Below, piece after piece: positions 28,950-40,300 of a DNA stretch of 64,000 nucleotides. Both the position numbers and the translations under genes were made by a program. Below the pieces are notes generated by a model. The model worked only from the letters and a program-made list of their open reading frames with translations. It was not told the origin of the DNA and did not search any database. Source of the DNA: Lysobacteraceae bacterium (GTDB lineage Bacteria > Pseudomonadota > Gammaproteobacteria > Xanthomonadales > Xanthomonadaceae); contig QBLY01000004.1 in NCBI GenBank assembly GCA_003241895.1, positions 36,724 to 100,723 on the forward strand, given 5' to 3'. The number at the start of each line of letters is the position of its first letter. The stretch's first letter is position 1.

Positions 28950-29125
28950 TGCCGGCTCGCTCCGCACCTTGCCCCACGGCCCCGGCCCCGGAAGTGCGAT
29001 TCCGGCCCTTGGCGGAGCGTGAAGCTGCATCCCGAATCGCATGCGCCAGCCGGCCCACAAGGCCAGCCGCGAGGGGCCGTCGCCACCCGGGCCATGGGTG
29101 GCCAGTCCCGACCCAGGAGTTGACC

Positions 29126-29362
29126 ATGAGCCGAGTTTGCCAAGTTACCGGCAAGAAAGTGATGACGGGTAACAACGTCTCGCACGCCAACAACAAGACC
29201 CGCCGCCGTTTCCTTCCCAACCTGCACGAGCGCCGCTTCTGGGTAGCCTCGGAAAACCGTTGGATCAAACTGCGTGTTTCCTGCAACGCGATGCGCACCA
29301 TCGACAAGAACGGCATCGACGCCGTGCTTTCCGATCTCCGCGCCCGCGGCGAAAAGATCTGA
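29126..29362 (+). CDS. rpmB: 50S ribosomal protein L28
   Basis: The 78-residue protein begins [20 protein letters not shown], the canonical L28 start, and contains [16 protein letters not shown]. Only one N-terminal cysteine of the zinc-type CxxC is present, so this is the zinc-independent form. The ATG at 29126 is preceded by AGGAG at 29115-29119. It is followed 13 bases later by rpmG, the standard pairing of ribosomal proteins in proteobacteria. Confidence 0.97.
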   Translation: MSRVCQVTGKKVMTGNNVSHANNKTRRRFLPNLHERRFWVASENRWIKLRVSCNAMRTIDKNGIDAVLSDLRARGEKI

Positions 29363-29375
29363 GGAGGACTCAACC

Positions 29376-29540
29376 ATGGCATCCAAGCGCGACAAGATCC
29401 GCCTGACGTCTTCTGCCGGCACCGGTCATTTCTACACGACCGACAAGAACAAGAAGACCACCCCGGCCAAGATGGAGATCAAGAAGTACGATCCCGTCGT
29501 CCGCAAGCACGTGATGTACAAGGAAGGCAAGATCAAGTAA
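29376..29540 (+). CDS. rpmG: 50S ribosomal protein L33
   Basis: The 54-residue protein begins [10 protein letters not shown] and ends YKEGKIK, typical of L33. It lacks the four cysteines of the zinc-ribbon version, matching the zinc-independent L28 next to it. GAGGAG lies about nine bases before the ATG at 29376. A strong intrinsic terminator follows 30 bases after its stop. Confidence 0.97.
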   Translation: MASKRDKIRLTSSAGTGHFYTTDKNKKTTPAKMEIKKYDPVVRKHVMYKEGKIK

Positions 29541-29569
29541 GCCCCACGGCTGCCTGATCGCTTCCCGGA

Positions 29570-29596
29570 AAACCCGCCCTCGTGGCGGGTTTTTTG
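29570..29596. terminator. Intrinsic terminator after rpmG
   Basis: CCCGCC (29574-29579) pairs with GGCGGG (29585-29590) around CTCGT, extended by an A-run on the left and a T-run at 29591-29596. It ends the rpmB-rpmG unit and can also serve the convergent PLD-family gene ending at 29608. Confidence 0.88.
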
Positions 29597-29607
29597 TTGG
29601 GCTTGCG

Positions 29608-30894
29608 CTACAGCTGCGACTTCAGCGGCAGCACCACTGCTTCGGTCAGCCTCTCGTGCCAGGGCCGGGCGAGCCACTCTTCGTAGGTGTAGGGCTTGGC
29701 CTGCTGCAGGTCGCGCTCGAAGGCGGCGGTCATGTGGGCGGCGAAATCGCGGTCGTAGACGTTCAGGCTGGCTTCGTCGTTGAGCTGGAAGCTGCGGATG
29801 TCGAAGTTGGTCGAGCCCACCGACACCAGCAGGCCGTCGGCGATCAGTGACTTCACGTGCATCATCGTCGGCTGGTAAACATGGACTTCCGCGCCGCCCT
29901 GCAGCAGGTCGCCCCAGATGGCGCGTGACGACACCTTCACCAGGTCCGAGTCGATGTGTTCACCGGGCACCAGAACGCGCACCCGCACGCCGCGCTTGAG
30001 CGCCATCCGCAGCGCGCGCACGGCCAGTTTGTCGGGAACGAAGTACGAGGCGTGCACGTCCAGCGTCTCGCGCGTGGCGGCGATCGCCATCAGGTACATC
30101 AGGTGCATGCTTTCGCTGCCGCCGCTGGGCGAGCTGATGAACAGGTGCGCGTCCATGTCGCCCACGGGCACCAGCGGCGGGAAGTATTCCTCGCCGTTGA
30201 GAACGCGGCCCGTGGTCTTGATCCAGTTGTCGATGAACGCGGCCTGGATCTGTGCCACCACCGGGCCCTGGACGCGGAAGTGCATGTCGCGCCAGTGCTC
30301 GGGGTCTTGCGCCCGGCCGGCCCACTGGTCGGCGATGCCGACGCCGCCGGTGAAGCCCAGGCGTCCGTCCACTACCAGCAGCTTGCGGTGCGTGCGCTTG
30401 TTGAACCGGGAGAAGTTGTACCAGCTCAGCGGCCGGTAGAACTCCATGCGCACGCCCGCGGCCTTCATCCGCGCCACCACGTCGGAATCCATCTTCAGCC
30501 CGCCAACCCAGTCGATGATCACGTTGACCTTGACGCCAGCGCGCGCACGTTCGGACAGCGCCTGGGAGAATTCCCGGCCGATGTCGCCCGACCAGTAGAT
30601 GTAGGTCTCGAAATTGATGGTCTGGGTTGCGCCGCGGATGGCTTCGAGCATGGCGGGGAAGATCTCGTCGCCGTTGTCGAGCGCCTCGACCAGGTTGCCG
30701 CGCGTGATGCCAGGACCGAGCAGCACGCCCATCTCACGGCGAAACTGTGGTTCGTTGATGGCGTAGTCGTGCTCGACGCTACGCTCGAGTGTCTTCTCCG
30801 CGCGAATGAAGTTGAACGAGAACAGCAGGGCCACCACGGTGGCCATGACGGTGGCGGCGAGTATCCAGTAGGCCTTCTTTCGGCTGATTCGCAT
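29608..30894 (-). CDS. Cardiolipin synthase-like phospholipase D family protein
   Basis: The 428-residue protein has one N-terminal membrane helix (about 8-29) and two PLD half-domains. The first HKD motif is complete (THRKLLVVDGRLGFTGG, about 165-181). The second is MMHVKSLIADGLLVSVGSTNFD, also retaining His, Lys and Asp. This fits ClsA/ClsB-type enzymes that condense two phosphatidylglycerols, or phosphatidylglycerol with another lipid, into cardiolipin at the inner membrane. With a single anchor helix it is closer to ClsB or ClsC. It is next to the CHAD gene on the same strand with a 92-base gap. Confidence 0.86.
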   Translation of the reverse strand: MRISRKKAYWILAATVMATVVALLFSFNFIRAEKTLERSVEHDYAINEPQFRREMGVLLGPGITRGNLVEALDNGDEIFPAMLEAIRGATQTINFETYIYWSGDIGREFSQALSERARAGVKVNVIIDWVGGLKMDSDVVARMKAAGVRMEFYRPLSWYNFSRFNKRTHRKLLVVDGRLGFTGGVGIADQWAGRAQDPEHWRDMHFRVQGPVVAQIQAAFIDNWIKTTGRVLNGEEYFPPLVPVGDMDAHLFISSPSGGSESMHLMYLMAIAATRETLDVHASYFVPDKLAVRALRMALKRGVRVRVLVPGEHIDSDLVKVSSRAIWGDLLQGGAEVHVYQPTMMHVKSLIADGLLVSVGSTNFDIRSFQLNDEASLNVYDRDFAAHMTAAFERDLQQAKPYTYEEWLARPWHERLTEAVVLPLKSQL

Positions 30895-30986
30895 GGCGGC
30901 CCGGGTGGCTGATCGCAGGTGGGCTCGATCTTGTCATGCCGGGTGCGGAACAAACAGCGCGCACGCCGCTTCGCCGGCCGTCCCGT

Positions 30987-31856
30987 TCAGCCCGGAACGC
31001 GCGGCGCCGTCGGCGTGCGCACGCGGCCCAGCCGCGCCCGCGCCTCGGCGCGCAGCAGCTTGCGCAGCGGCGGGGGGAACGGCGAGTGCGAGCCGCAGTG
31101 GCGCAGCAGCAGGGCGTCGTCCTGGGCTTCGCCGAGCACGGTGGCCTCGTCGGCCGTCACGCTGGCAACGGGACACAGCTCCGGCGCGAGTGCGCCCAGC
31201 AGATGGTCTTGCTGGCGAAGCCGGCGCAGGCGGCAACGCAGCGCGTGCCAACGGGCGTCGTCAGCTGGGCTGCGGTTGGCGCGCCGGCGCGCCTTGCTGA
31301 GGCGTTTTTCGCTGCGTGCGATCGACTTCGCGACGGCGCTGCGCTTCACCGACGCCCAGTCCAGCGCCTCCAGGCGCACGGCCATGGCTCGGATCCGGTC
31401 ACGGCGATGCTGCAGGTCGGGGTCGCGGGCGAGCGTGCCGTCGAGGCGCTCATCGCGACGACGGTTCGCCAGCGCGATCATTTCGGTTAGTGCGGCCGAC
31501 AGCGGGCCTGTCGCATTGGCAGGCAGCCGCTGCAGCCCTTCGATCAGGGCCTGGGCGTCGCGCAGCGGCGACAGCCCGCGGCACAGCCGCCCCAGGTCCT
31601 GGTCGAGCCGGCGACCCTCGCGCCCCAGCGCCTTGCGGCCAAGGGCCAGTGCGGCGCGCGCGCGGCGGATGCCCTTGCGGGCCAGGTGCACGCCCTTGTG
31701 GCGGCCATCTCCAGGCTCGGCCAAAAGCGCCTGAGCCTGCCGCAGTTCGGATGCGGCGGCGGCCTTGAGCCGCAGCCCCAGGGGCTCCTTGGGCAACGCC
31801 GGCTTGGCCGCAGGGGCTGGATGGCGGATGACGCTTCGGGTTGCGCGCGCACTCAT
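30987..31856 (-). CDS. CHAD domain protein
   Basis: The protein of about 289 residues is a helical CHAD domain. The opening HKGVHLARKGIRRARAAL carries the conserved His and basic residues, and regularly spaced His/Arg/Lys (LRDAQALIEGLQRL, CRLRRLRQQDHLLG) line the predicted cavity. CHAD proteins bind inorganic polyphosphate and associate with polyphosphate granules in species where this has been tested. I prefer the ATG at 31856; a TTG at 31865 would add three residues. No CYTH triphosphate-tunnel domain or ppk gene is adjacent. The protein is very basic, consistent with polyanion binding. Confidence 0.85.
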   Translation of the reverse strand: MSARATRSVIRHPAPAAKPALPKEPLGLRLKAAAASELRQAQALLAEPGDGRHKGVHLARKGIRRARAALALGRKALGREGRRLDQDLGRLCRGLSPLRDAQALIEGLQRLPANATGPLSAALTEMIALANRRRDERLDGTLARDPDLQHRRDRIRAMAVRLEALDWASVKRSAVAKSIARSEKRLSKARRRANRSPADDARWHALRCRLRRLRQQDHLLGALAPELCPVASVTADEATVLGEAQDDALLLRHCGSHSPFPPPLRKLLRAEARARLGRVRTPTAPRVPG

Positions 31857-31924
31857 GCCGTGCAATCCAGCCAGGGACAGGCGCCCAGCCTAGGCCTACC
31901 GGAGGCCGCCGTGCTTGACCGGGG

Positions 31925-32782
31925 TCAATCCCGGGCGGCGGGCCGCTGCGAATGGGCCCGTTCCGGCGGCCCGAACAGCTGGCCCAGGCGCGCGCGCAGC
32001 GGCTGCGGCCGCGCGGCGTCGCGCAGCATGTCGCGCCATTCGTGGAAGGTGAGCGTGAGGGGGTTGTGCGTGCGCAGGGGTTTGACGATGCCGTACTCGC
32101 AGGGCACCGCGTCGTCTTCCTCGGTGAAGCTGCCGAACAGCTTGTCCCAGACGATCAGCACGCCGGCGTAGTTGCGGTCGATGTACTTGGCGTTGCGCGC
32201 GTGGTGCACCCGATGGTGCGAAGGCGTGTTGAATACTTTCTCGAGCCAGCCCAGCCGGCCCACCGCCTGCGTGTGCACGAAGAACTGGAAGCCCAGGTTG
32301 ATCGCCACCACCGCCACGATGTGCGGCGGCGAGAAACCCAGCCAGGCCAGCGGCAGCCAGAACACCCACATGCCCGACAGCGGGTAGGTGAGGCTTTGCC
32401 GGAACGCGGTGGAGAAGTTCAGCCGCTCGGACGAGTGGTGCACCACGTGCGAGGCCCACATCCAGCGCACGCGATGGTGCGCGCGGTGGAAGAAGTAATA
32501 GAAAAAGTCCTGTGCCACGAACAGCAGCGCAATCGTCCACCACGTGGTGGGCAGGTCGAACAGGCGGTACTGGTACACCCACCAGTAGACGCCGATCACC
32601 AGCAGCCAGGCCAGCGCATCGGCGGCCTGGTGCATCAGCGCCAGGCTGGCGTTGGACAGGGTGTCGCGCAGGCTGTAGTGGGTGTTGCCGTCGGCCGCGC
32701 TGCGCCGCCGCCAGTGCCACGCTTCCCACAGCACGAAGCCCAGGAACACCGGGGCCATCGCCAGCAGGATCCATTCGCCCAT
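31925..32782 (-). CDS. Sterol desaturase / fatty acid hydroxylase family protein
   Basis: This 285-residue integral membrane di-iron enzyme has about four to five helices. Its histidine clusters are FHRAHHRVRWMWASHVVHHSS near residues 98-119 and HHRVHHARN near 190, the HxxxH/HxxHH arrangement of the fatty acid hydroxylase superfamily. The substrate could be a fatty acid, hopanoid or other lipid and is not identifiable. The ATG at 32782 overlaps the stop of the upstream SRPBCC gene (TGATG), so the two are translationally coupled. Confidence 0.85.
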   Translation of the reverse strand: MGEWILLAMAPVFLGFVLWEAWHWRRRSAADGNTHYSLRDTLSNASLALMHQAADALAWLLVIGVYWWVYQYRLFDLPTTWWTIALLFVAQDFFYYFFHRAHHRVRWMWASHVVHHSSERLNFSTAFRQSLTYPLSGMWVFWLPLAWLGFSPPHIVAVVAINLGFQFFVHTQAVGRLGWLEKVFNTPSHHRVHHARNAKYIDRNYAGVLIVWDKLFGSFTEEDDAVPCEYGIVKPLRTHNPLTLTFHEWRDMLRDAARPQPLRARLGQLFGPPERAHSQRPAARD

Positions 32783-33255
32783 CAATCGCCGCCGTGTGAA
32801 AGCGAGCGCGCCATGTTCTTCAGGCAGCGGTGCATCGCGCGCCGCATGAACACGTGGATCACCAGCGCCGCCACCGGCGACAGCCAGTGCTTGGCGACGG
32901 TGAACCGGTAGTCCCAGCGCACGCGCGAACCAAACTCATGGCCGGTGAAGGTCCAGACGGCGCGCCCCTCGTTCACCAGCCACAGCATCGGCGGGCGGAA
33001 GCCGGTGAGCGTGTAGGCATGGCGCACGGGCGGATCGAGCTCGGTGACGCGCTCGGTGAGCACGCGTCCGTCGGCGCTGTGCACGCGGCGCGTGCTGCCC
33101 ACGGCCAGCGGCGCATGCAGGCGGATGCCGCTGAGCCCTGGTATCGGCCCGAAGCCGGTGAACAATGCCGGGAACCGGTCCGGGTCAGTGGACAGGGCGT
33201 AGGCCACTTCAGGCGTGCAGGGCAGGCTGCGTTCGGCGGAGACGGTCAGGTGCAT
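32782..33255 (-). CDS. SRPBCC (START-like) family protein
   Basis: The 157-residue protein begins MHLTVSAERSLPCTPEVAYAL, the opening strand and helix of the SRPBCC helix-grip fold, and continues with strands such as RAVWTFTGHEFGSRVRWDYRF. The ATG at 33255 is used; an in-frame extension upstream lacks similarity. A hydrophobic stretch near the C-terminus (LSPVAALVIHVFMRRAM) may associate with membrane. It probably binds a lipid-like ligand for the coupled hydroxylase gene that overlaps its stop codon by one base. It is divergent from the lytic transglycosylase gene. Confidence 0.75.
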   Translation of the reverse strand: MHLTVSAERSLPCTPEVAYALSTDPDRFPALFTGFGPIPGLSGIRLHAPLAVGSTRRVHSADGRVLTERVTELDPPVRHAYTLTGFRPPMLWLVNEGRAVWTFTGHEFGSRVRWDYRFTVAKHWLSPVAALVIHVFMRRAMHRCLKNMARSLSHGGD

Positions 33256-33313
33256 GGCTGAATTTTGGCTTGTGCGCCCTGCTGCTGTCCACGCCACCGC
33301 ACCGCACTGCGCC

Positions 33314-33319
33314 TACACT
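33314..33319 (+). promoter_or_regulatory. -10 box (TACACT) positioned for a leaderless transcript
   Basis: TACACT ends exactly six bases before the ATG at 33326, and there is no ribosome binding site. The geometry is the same as at 6562 and 11230. Confidence 0.55.
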
Positions 33320-33325
33320 GGGTCC

Positions 33326-34165
33326 ATGCGCCTGCGTACCGTCCTCGCCTGCCTGCTGTGGTCCGCCCTGCCGGCGCTCGCCCTGGCATCCGCGGCCGAC
33401 GGGCCGCCGCGTGCGCCCGCTGCCCGGGCCACGGAAGCCGCGCGCGGCGCCGATGCACCGATGCGAACTGTCTATCGCTGCACGCGCGGCGGCACCGTCA
33501 GCTTGTCCAGCGCGCCCGAGCCGGGTTCGCGCTGCACCGGCATCACCTACGACGCGAACAGCGCCAAAGTCCCGGACCTTTGGCAAGTGCCGGGCGAACA
33601 GCGTGGCGTGCTGTACCAGCGCCAGCAGGACGGCGTCACGGTGTACGGCACCCGCAAGCTGCCCGGCTCGACGCCGGTGCTGGATTTCTCGGTAGCGGCG
33701 CCGCCGGACTCGCCGGCACACGCGGGACTGGGCGACCTCGGGCCACCGCAGCTGCAGCGGTACCCGGAGGCTTTTCGCGGTGCGGCCCGGCTGATCGGCG
33801 TGGATGAAGCCCTGCTTCGCACGATCGCGCACGTCGAGAGCGGCTTCGATCCCGAAGCGGTGTCGGCCAAGGGTGCGATGGGCGTGATGCAGCTCATGCC
33901 GGAGGTGGTGGCCGCCTACGAGGTCACCAATCCCTTCAACCCCAACCAGTCGATCCAAGCCGGCGCGCGGCTGCTGCGTGAGCTGATCCGGCGCTATCCG
34001 GGCGACATGGACAAGGTCGCCGCCGCCTACAACGCCGGCACGCAGGCCGTGGACCGGCACGGCGGCGTGCCGCCCTATGCGGAGACCCGGGCCTATGTCG
34101 CCAAGGTCGCTGCGCTGCTGCCCAAGTACCGCGCCGGCCTGGCGGCCATCGCCAAGCGAACATAG
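33326..34165 (+). CDS. Lytic transglycosylase (SLT domain), exported
   Basis: The 279-residue protein starts with a Sec signal peptide (MRLRTVLACLLWSALPALALA). An N-terminal segment with a cysteine pair (YRCTRGGTVSLSS, DUF4124-like) is followed by an SLT domain. The catalytic glutamate is E171 in IAHVESGFDPEAVSAKGAMG, followed by MGVMQLMP and AAYNAG. Such enzymes cleave the MurNAc-GlcNAc bond of peptidoglycan in the periplasm, forming 1,6-anhydro ends. It stands alone, divergent from the SRPBCC gene and upstream of the glucan synthase gene by 172 bases. Confidence 0.9.
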   Translation: MRLRTVLACLLWSALPALALASAADGPPRAPAARATEAARGADAPMRTVYRCTRGGTVSLSSAPEPGSRCTGITYDANSAKVPDLWQVPGEQRGVLYQRQQDGVTVYGTRKLPGSTPVLDFSVAAPPDSPAHAGLGDLGPPQLQRYPEAFRGAARLIGVDEALLRTIAHVESGFDPEAVSAKGAMGVMQLMPEVVAAYEVTNPFNPNQSIQAGARLLRELIRRYPGDMDKVAAAYNAGTQAVDRHGGVPPYAETRAYVAKVAALLPKYRAGLAAIAKRT

Positions 34166-34337
34166 CGCCGCCACCAAGGCCAAGGCCAAGGCAGGCTGAA
34201 CGCGAGCGCGCCGGCACCGGAGCCACGCGGCGCGGGGGTGTTACCTTGGCAGGCGCGTTTCCAAGCGGGTGTGACGTATGTCCGGGACGCCCTGCTTGAG
34301 TCGCGCGCGGTCCCCGCCCCCACGGACACATTGATCC

Positions 34338-37300
34338 ATGCCTGCAGCCACCGCCCTGATCCGACTGCGAATACGCATCCGCCGCCTGCTGGCGCGACCG
34401 GTTCGCCAGCGCAGTCGAAGCGTGGTGGAGCCGCCCGTCCGGGCGCGACTGCTCAGCGCCGAGCAGCTGGGCCAGCTCGGCGCCGGTCTTGCGCGCTCGC
34501 ACCAGGTCAATCCGCTGGCCAAGGCCGACCGACTGCTGCGCCGCCTGGCGGAAAACCAGCAGGTCATCGGCCGCGCGGTGACGATGCTCGAGCAAGCGGT
34601 GCAGGCGCAGCGCCGGCTGACGCCGGCCGGCGAATGGCTGATCGACAATATCCACCTGGTCGAGGAACAGATCCGGATTGCCCAGCGGCACCTCCCCAAG
34701 GGCTACAGCCGCGAACTGCCGCAGCTCGCTTCGGGACCCTCGGCCGGCTTCCCGCGCGTGTACGACATCGCGCTCACCGCGATCGCCCACGGCGACGGCC
34801 GCATCGACACCGCAGGCCTCAGTGGCCTGGTCGCGGCCTACCAGACGGTCACGCCGCTGCGGCTGGGTGAACTGTGGGCCCTGCCGATCATGCTGCGGCT
34901 GGCCCTGATCGAATGCCTGCGCGGCGTGAGCCTGCGCATCATCGCCGACCGGGCCGACCGCAACATCGCCGACGAGTGGGCCGACCGCCTGACCAATGTC
35001 GCCGAAACCGACCCCAAGAACCTGGTGCTGGTGCTTGCCGACATGGTCCGCTCGCGGCCACCGATGGCCAGCTCCTTCGTCGCCGAGCTGGTGCGTCGCC
35101 TGCACGGCCAGGGCGCCGCCCTGGCGATGCCGCTGGCGTGGGTCGAACAGTGGCTGGCTGACGCCGGCCACAGCACCGTGCATCTTGTGCAGGTCGAGAA
35201 CCAGCACCAGGCCGCCGACCAGGTTTCGGTCAGCAACGCCATCGGCAGCGTCCGCTACCTGGCGATGATGGACTGGCGCGAATTCGTCGAAGCCATGAGC
35301 GTGGTCGAGCATCGCCTTCGCGAAGACCCCTCGGGCACCTACGGCCAGATGGATTTCACCACCCGCGACCACTACCGGCACGTGGTGGAGCGACTGGCCA
35401 AACGCGGCAAGCGTCCGGAAATAGAGGTCGCACAGGCGGCGGTGGCGCTGGCGCAGGCACACGCCGAGCTGGCCGGCACCGACGGCGTGCAGGCGCACGT
35501 GGGCTACTACCTGATCGAAGCGGGCCTGGCGCAGCTGCAGCAGGAGGTGGCGCCGCGCAGGCATCCGTTCGGCGCGCGCGACGCCTCGATCGGCGCGGCG
35601 CCGATGTCGCTGTACCTGCTGCCGATCGCGGTGGTGGTGGCGGTGTCGTGCTACGGCATGGTCGCTGGCGCCCAGGTCGCACTGGGCCACGCCTGGCTGC
35701 CGGCGCTGGCGACGGCGCTGGGCGTGATCGCCTTCAGCGAACTCGGCATCAGCCTGGTGAACTGGGTGGCGACCCAGCTGGTGCTGCCGCGCACCTTGCC
35801 GCGGCTGGACTTTTCCAAGGGCATCCCCCCGCATGCGCGCACCCTGGTGGTGGTGCCGACGATGTTCGGCGACACCGCCACCCTGGCGGCGCTGGCCGAG
35901 GCGCTGGAAGTGCGCTTCCTGGCCAACCGCGACGAGAACCTGCACTTCGCCCTGCTCACCGATTTCTTCGACGCCGACGCCGCCGTACTGCCCGGCGACG
36001 AAGCGCTGCTGGAGGCCGCCCAGCGCGAGATAGACGCCTTGAACCTGCGCTACGCGCCCGAGCACCGCAACCGCTTCTTCCTGTTCCACCGGCCGCGGAT
36101 CTGGAACGAGCGCGAGCGAAGCTTCATCGCCCATGAGCGCAAGCGCGGCAAGCTGGCCGCTCTCAACCGGTTCCTGCGCCGGGGCAAGGGCGAGGACTTC
36201 GCGTGCATCGTCGGCAACACCGACCGCCTGGGCCACGTGCGCTACGTGATCACGCTCGACACCGACACCCAGCTGCCGCGCGAAGCCGGGCGCAAGTTCG
36301 CCGGCACCTTGGCGCATCCTCTCAACTGCGCCCGCTTCGACGAGAAGCGCACCCGCGTCACCCGGGGCTACGGCATCCTGCAGCCGCGGGTCGGCACCAG
36401 CATGAGCGGCCAGCGTCGATCGATGTATGCGCGCATCCACGGCACCGAGCCCGGCATCGATCCCTACACCCGCGCAGTGTCGGACGTGTACCAGGACCTG
36501 TTCGCCGAAGGCTCCTTCGTCGGCAAGGGCATCTACGACGTGGATGCGTTCGAACACGCCCTGCAGCAGCGATTCCCGGACAACAGCGTGCTCAGCCACG
36601 ACCTGCTGGAGGGCTGCTACGCGCGCGCCGGGCTGGTCAGCGACGTGCAGCTTTACGAGGACTACCCGGCCCGCTACGCGGTGGACGTGAAGCGCCGGCA
36701 CCGCTGGATCCGCGGCGACTGGCAGCTGCTGCCCTGGCTGCTGCCCAGCGTGCCGCTCGAAGATGGCCGGCGTGAACCCAACCCGCTTTCGGCGCTGTCG
36801 CGCGGCAAGATCCTCGACAACCTGCGCCGCAGCCTGGTGCCCGCCGCCATGGTGGGCCTGCTGGCGCTGGGCTGGCTGCTGCTGCCCGAGCCGCTGGCGT
36901 GGACGCTGTGGGTGCTGGCGATCCTGTTCCTGCCGCCGCTGCTGGCCTCGGCCCGCGACCTGTTCCTCAAGCCCGAGGAAATGGCCTTGGCGAGCCACCT
37001 GCGCCAGGCCGCCGCGGCCTGCCTGGCGGGTTTGCGGCGCGCGCCGGTGGCGCTGGCCTGCCTGCCTTACGAAGCCTGGTTCAGCCTGGACGCGATCGTG
37101 CGCACGCTGTGGCGCCTGTGCATCAGCCGTCGCAACCTGCTGCAGTGGGCGCCGTCGAGCGAAGTCGAACGCACGGCCGCCAGCGGCTGGTGGGCGTCGC
37201 TGCGCAGCATGAAGGTTGCGCCGGTGTTCGCGGTGGTGCTGGGCCTGGCCATCGTGCGCTACAACCCGGCGGCGTTCTGGCCGGCGTTGCCGGTGCTCGC

Positions 37301-40300
37301 ACTCTGGTTTGCTTCGCCGCTGCTGATGGAGTGGCTGGGCCGGCCGCGCGCGCGCAAGGCGGCAGCGCTGTCCGCCGCACAAACCGCGTTCCTGGGTCGG
37401 CTGGCGCGGCGCACCTGGCTGTTCTTCGAAACCCACGTCGGCCCGGGCGACCACTGGCTGCCGCCCGACAACATGCAGGAGCACCCGGCCCAGATCGTTG
37501 CGCATCGCACTTCGCCGACCAATATCGGCCTGGCGCTGCTGGCCAACCTGTCGGCGCTGGATTTCGGCTACCTCAGCGCCGGCGGCATGGCCGCGCGCAC
37601 CGCCGCGACGTTGGCAACGCTGCAGTCGCTTACGCGCTACCGCGGCCACTTCTACAACTGGTACGACACCCAGACCCTGCAGCCGCTGCCGCCGTACTAT
37701 CTGTCCTCGGTGGACAGCGGCAACCTCGCCGGCCATCTCGCCACCCTGCGCCAGGGCCTGCTGGCCCTGCCCGCGCAGCCGGTCGTTTCGCCGCGCATCT
37801 TCCAGGGCCTCGCGGACACCCTGGGCCTGCTGGCAGAAGCCTTGGGCAATGCTTTGCCGGCCGACGGCGGCGTGCCGCTGGCAACGCTGCGCGCAGCCAT
37901 CGCGCTGCCGCCCAAAACGCTGGAAGCCGCGCACGCGAGCCTGGAGGCATTCGAGGCCCAGGCCCGACGCCTGGTGGACCTGGCCGAGGGCCACGGGGAC
38001 GACGCCCGCTTCTGGTCGGGCGTTTTGCTTGAACAGTGCCAGCTTGCCAGCCAGGACCTGCGGCATTTCGCGCCCTGGCTCGCGCACGGCGAGGCGGCGC
38101 CGGCGCTGCCGTGGACGGGCCGCATTCCCTCCCTGGCCGAGATGGCGGACTTGGCCGGCGGGGAGTCGTCGGTGGACCAGGGCCACGTGGGCGCAATCGG
38201 CCAGCTGGCGAAAGCGCGCATCGGTGAACTGATGCGACTGGCGGACGTCGCCGCCGAGTGCGGCCGGATGGACTTCGGGTTCCTCTACGACACCACGCGC
38301 GAACTGCTGTCGATAGGCTACAACGTTGATGACCGCCGACTCGACGGCGGCTACTACGACCTGTTGGCGTCCGAGTCGCGGCTGGGCAGCTTCGTCGCCA
38401 TCGCCCAGGGCCAGGTGCCGCAGGACAGCTGGTTCGCACTGGGGCGGCTGCTGACCGACTTCGACGGTCACCAGGCGCTGCTGTCGTGGTCGGGGTCGAT
38501 GTTCGAGTACCTGATGCCGCAGCTGGTGATGCCCAGCTACGAAGGCACGCTGCTCGACCAGACCGCACGCGCGGCGGTCGAACGCCAGATCAGCTACGGC
38601 CGCCATCGCGGCGTGCCGTGGGGCATCTCCGAATCGGGCTACAACACTGTCGATGCCCGGATGAACTACCAGTACCGCGCCTTCGGCGTGCCCGGACTGG
38701 GCCTGCAGCGCGGACTGGGCCAGGACCTGGTGATCGCGCCCTACGCCAGCATGCTGGCGCTGATGGTGGCGCCCGAAGCGGCCTGCAGCAACCTGCAGCG
38801 GATCGAGGCCGACGGCTTTGGCGGCCGCTACGGTCACTACGAAGCGATCGACTTCACGCCGGCGCGGCTGCCGCGCGGCCAGAAGCACGTGATCGTGCGT
38901 TCGTACATGGCCCACCACCAGGGCATGGGCCTGCTGTCGCTGTCGTACCTGCTGCACGACCAGCCCATGCAGCGCCGCTTCGTCGCCGACCCCGAGTTCC
39001 AGGCCACGCTGCTGCTGCTGCAGGAGCGCGTGCCGCGAACCGGTTCGTTCCATCCGCACGTGGGCGAGACGGTCGGCATGCCCGGTCAGGCCGAGCCGTC
39101 CGGCACCCAGCTGCGCATCTTCCGCACGCCCGACACCGTGCGGCCGGCGGTGCAGATGCTGTCCAACGGCCGCTACCACGTGCTGGTGACCGGTGCCGGC
39201 GGCGGCTACAGCCGCCTGAGCGACATGGCGGTGACCCGCTGGCGCGAGGATCCCACGCGCGACCACTGGGGCAGCTTCTGCTACCTGCGCGACGTCGGCA
39301 GCGGCGAGTTCTGGTCCACCGCCTACCAGCCAACGTGCGTGCCGGTAGAAGGCTACGAAGCGATTTTTTCCGACGCCAAGGCCGAGTTCCGCGGCCGCCA
39401 CCTCGACTTCGAAACCCACACCGAGATCGCCGTGTCGGCCGAGGACGACATCGAACTGCGGCGCCTGGTGATCACCAACCGCGGCCGCATGCCGCGCGAG
39501 ATCGAAATCACCAGCTACGCGGAGGTGGTGCTGGCACCGGCGATTTCCGACGAGCTGCACCCGGCCTTCAGCAACCTGTTCGTGCAGACCGAGCTGGTCC
39601 CGGCCAAGCAGGCGATCTTGTGCACTCGCCGGCCCCGCTCGCACGATGAAGTGCCGCCGTGGATGTTCCAGCTGATGGCGGTGCACAACGCCGACATCAG
39701 CGAGATCTCCTATGAAACCGACCGCTCGCGCTTCATTGGCCGCGCCAATTCACTGGCCCGGCCCGATGCCCTGACCCGCGACGACAAGCTGTCGAACGCG
39801 CAGGGCTCGGTGCTCGACCCGATCGTCGCCACGCGCTGCCGCGTCCTGCTGGCACCCGAGCAGACCGCCACCATCGACATGGTGCTGGGGGTCGGCTCCA
39901 ACCGCGAGGAATGCGCCGCGCTGATCGACAAGTACCGCGACCGCCACCTGGCCGACCGCGTGTTCGACCTGGCGTGGACCCACAGCCAGGTGGTGCGCCA
40001 CCAGATCAACGCATCGCAGGCCGATGCCCAGCTTTATGAGCGGCTTGCCGGACTGGTGCTGTTCGCGCATCCGGCGATGCGCGCGAACCCGGCACTGCTG
40101 CTGCAGAACCGACGCGGGCAGTCGAGCCTGTGGGGTCACGCGATCTCCGGCGACCTGCCGATCGTACTGCTCAAGATCGCCGACGGTGCCAACATCGAAC
40201 TGGTGCGGCAGCTCGTGCAGGCGCACGCGTACTGGCGGCTCAAGGGCCTGTCGGTGGACCTGGTGATCTGGAACGAGGACCACGCCGGCTATCGCCAGGA

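Noticed and set aside
33936..39686. A 1916-codon open frame on the minus strand opposite the glucan synthase gene
   Set aside because: It is an antisense artefact of very high GC at third positions; its His/Gln/Arg-rich translation has no protein character and the plus-strand gene has all the family motifs.
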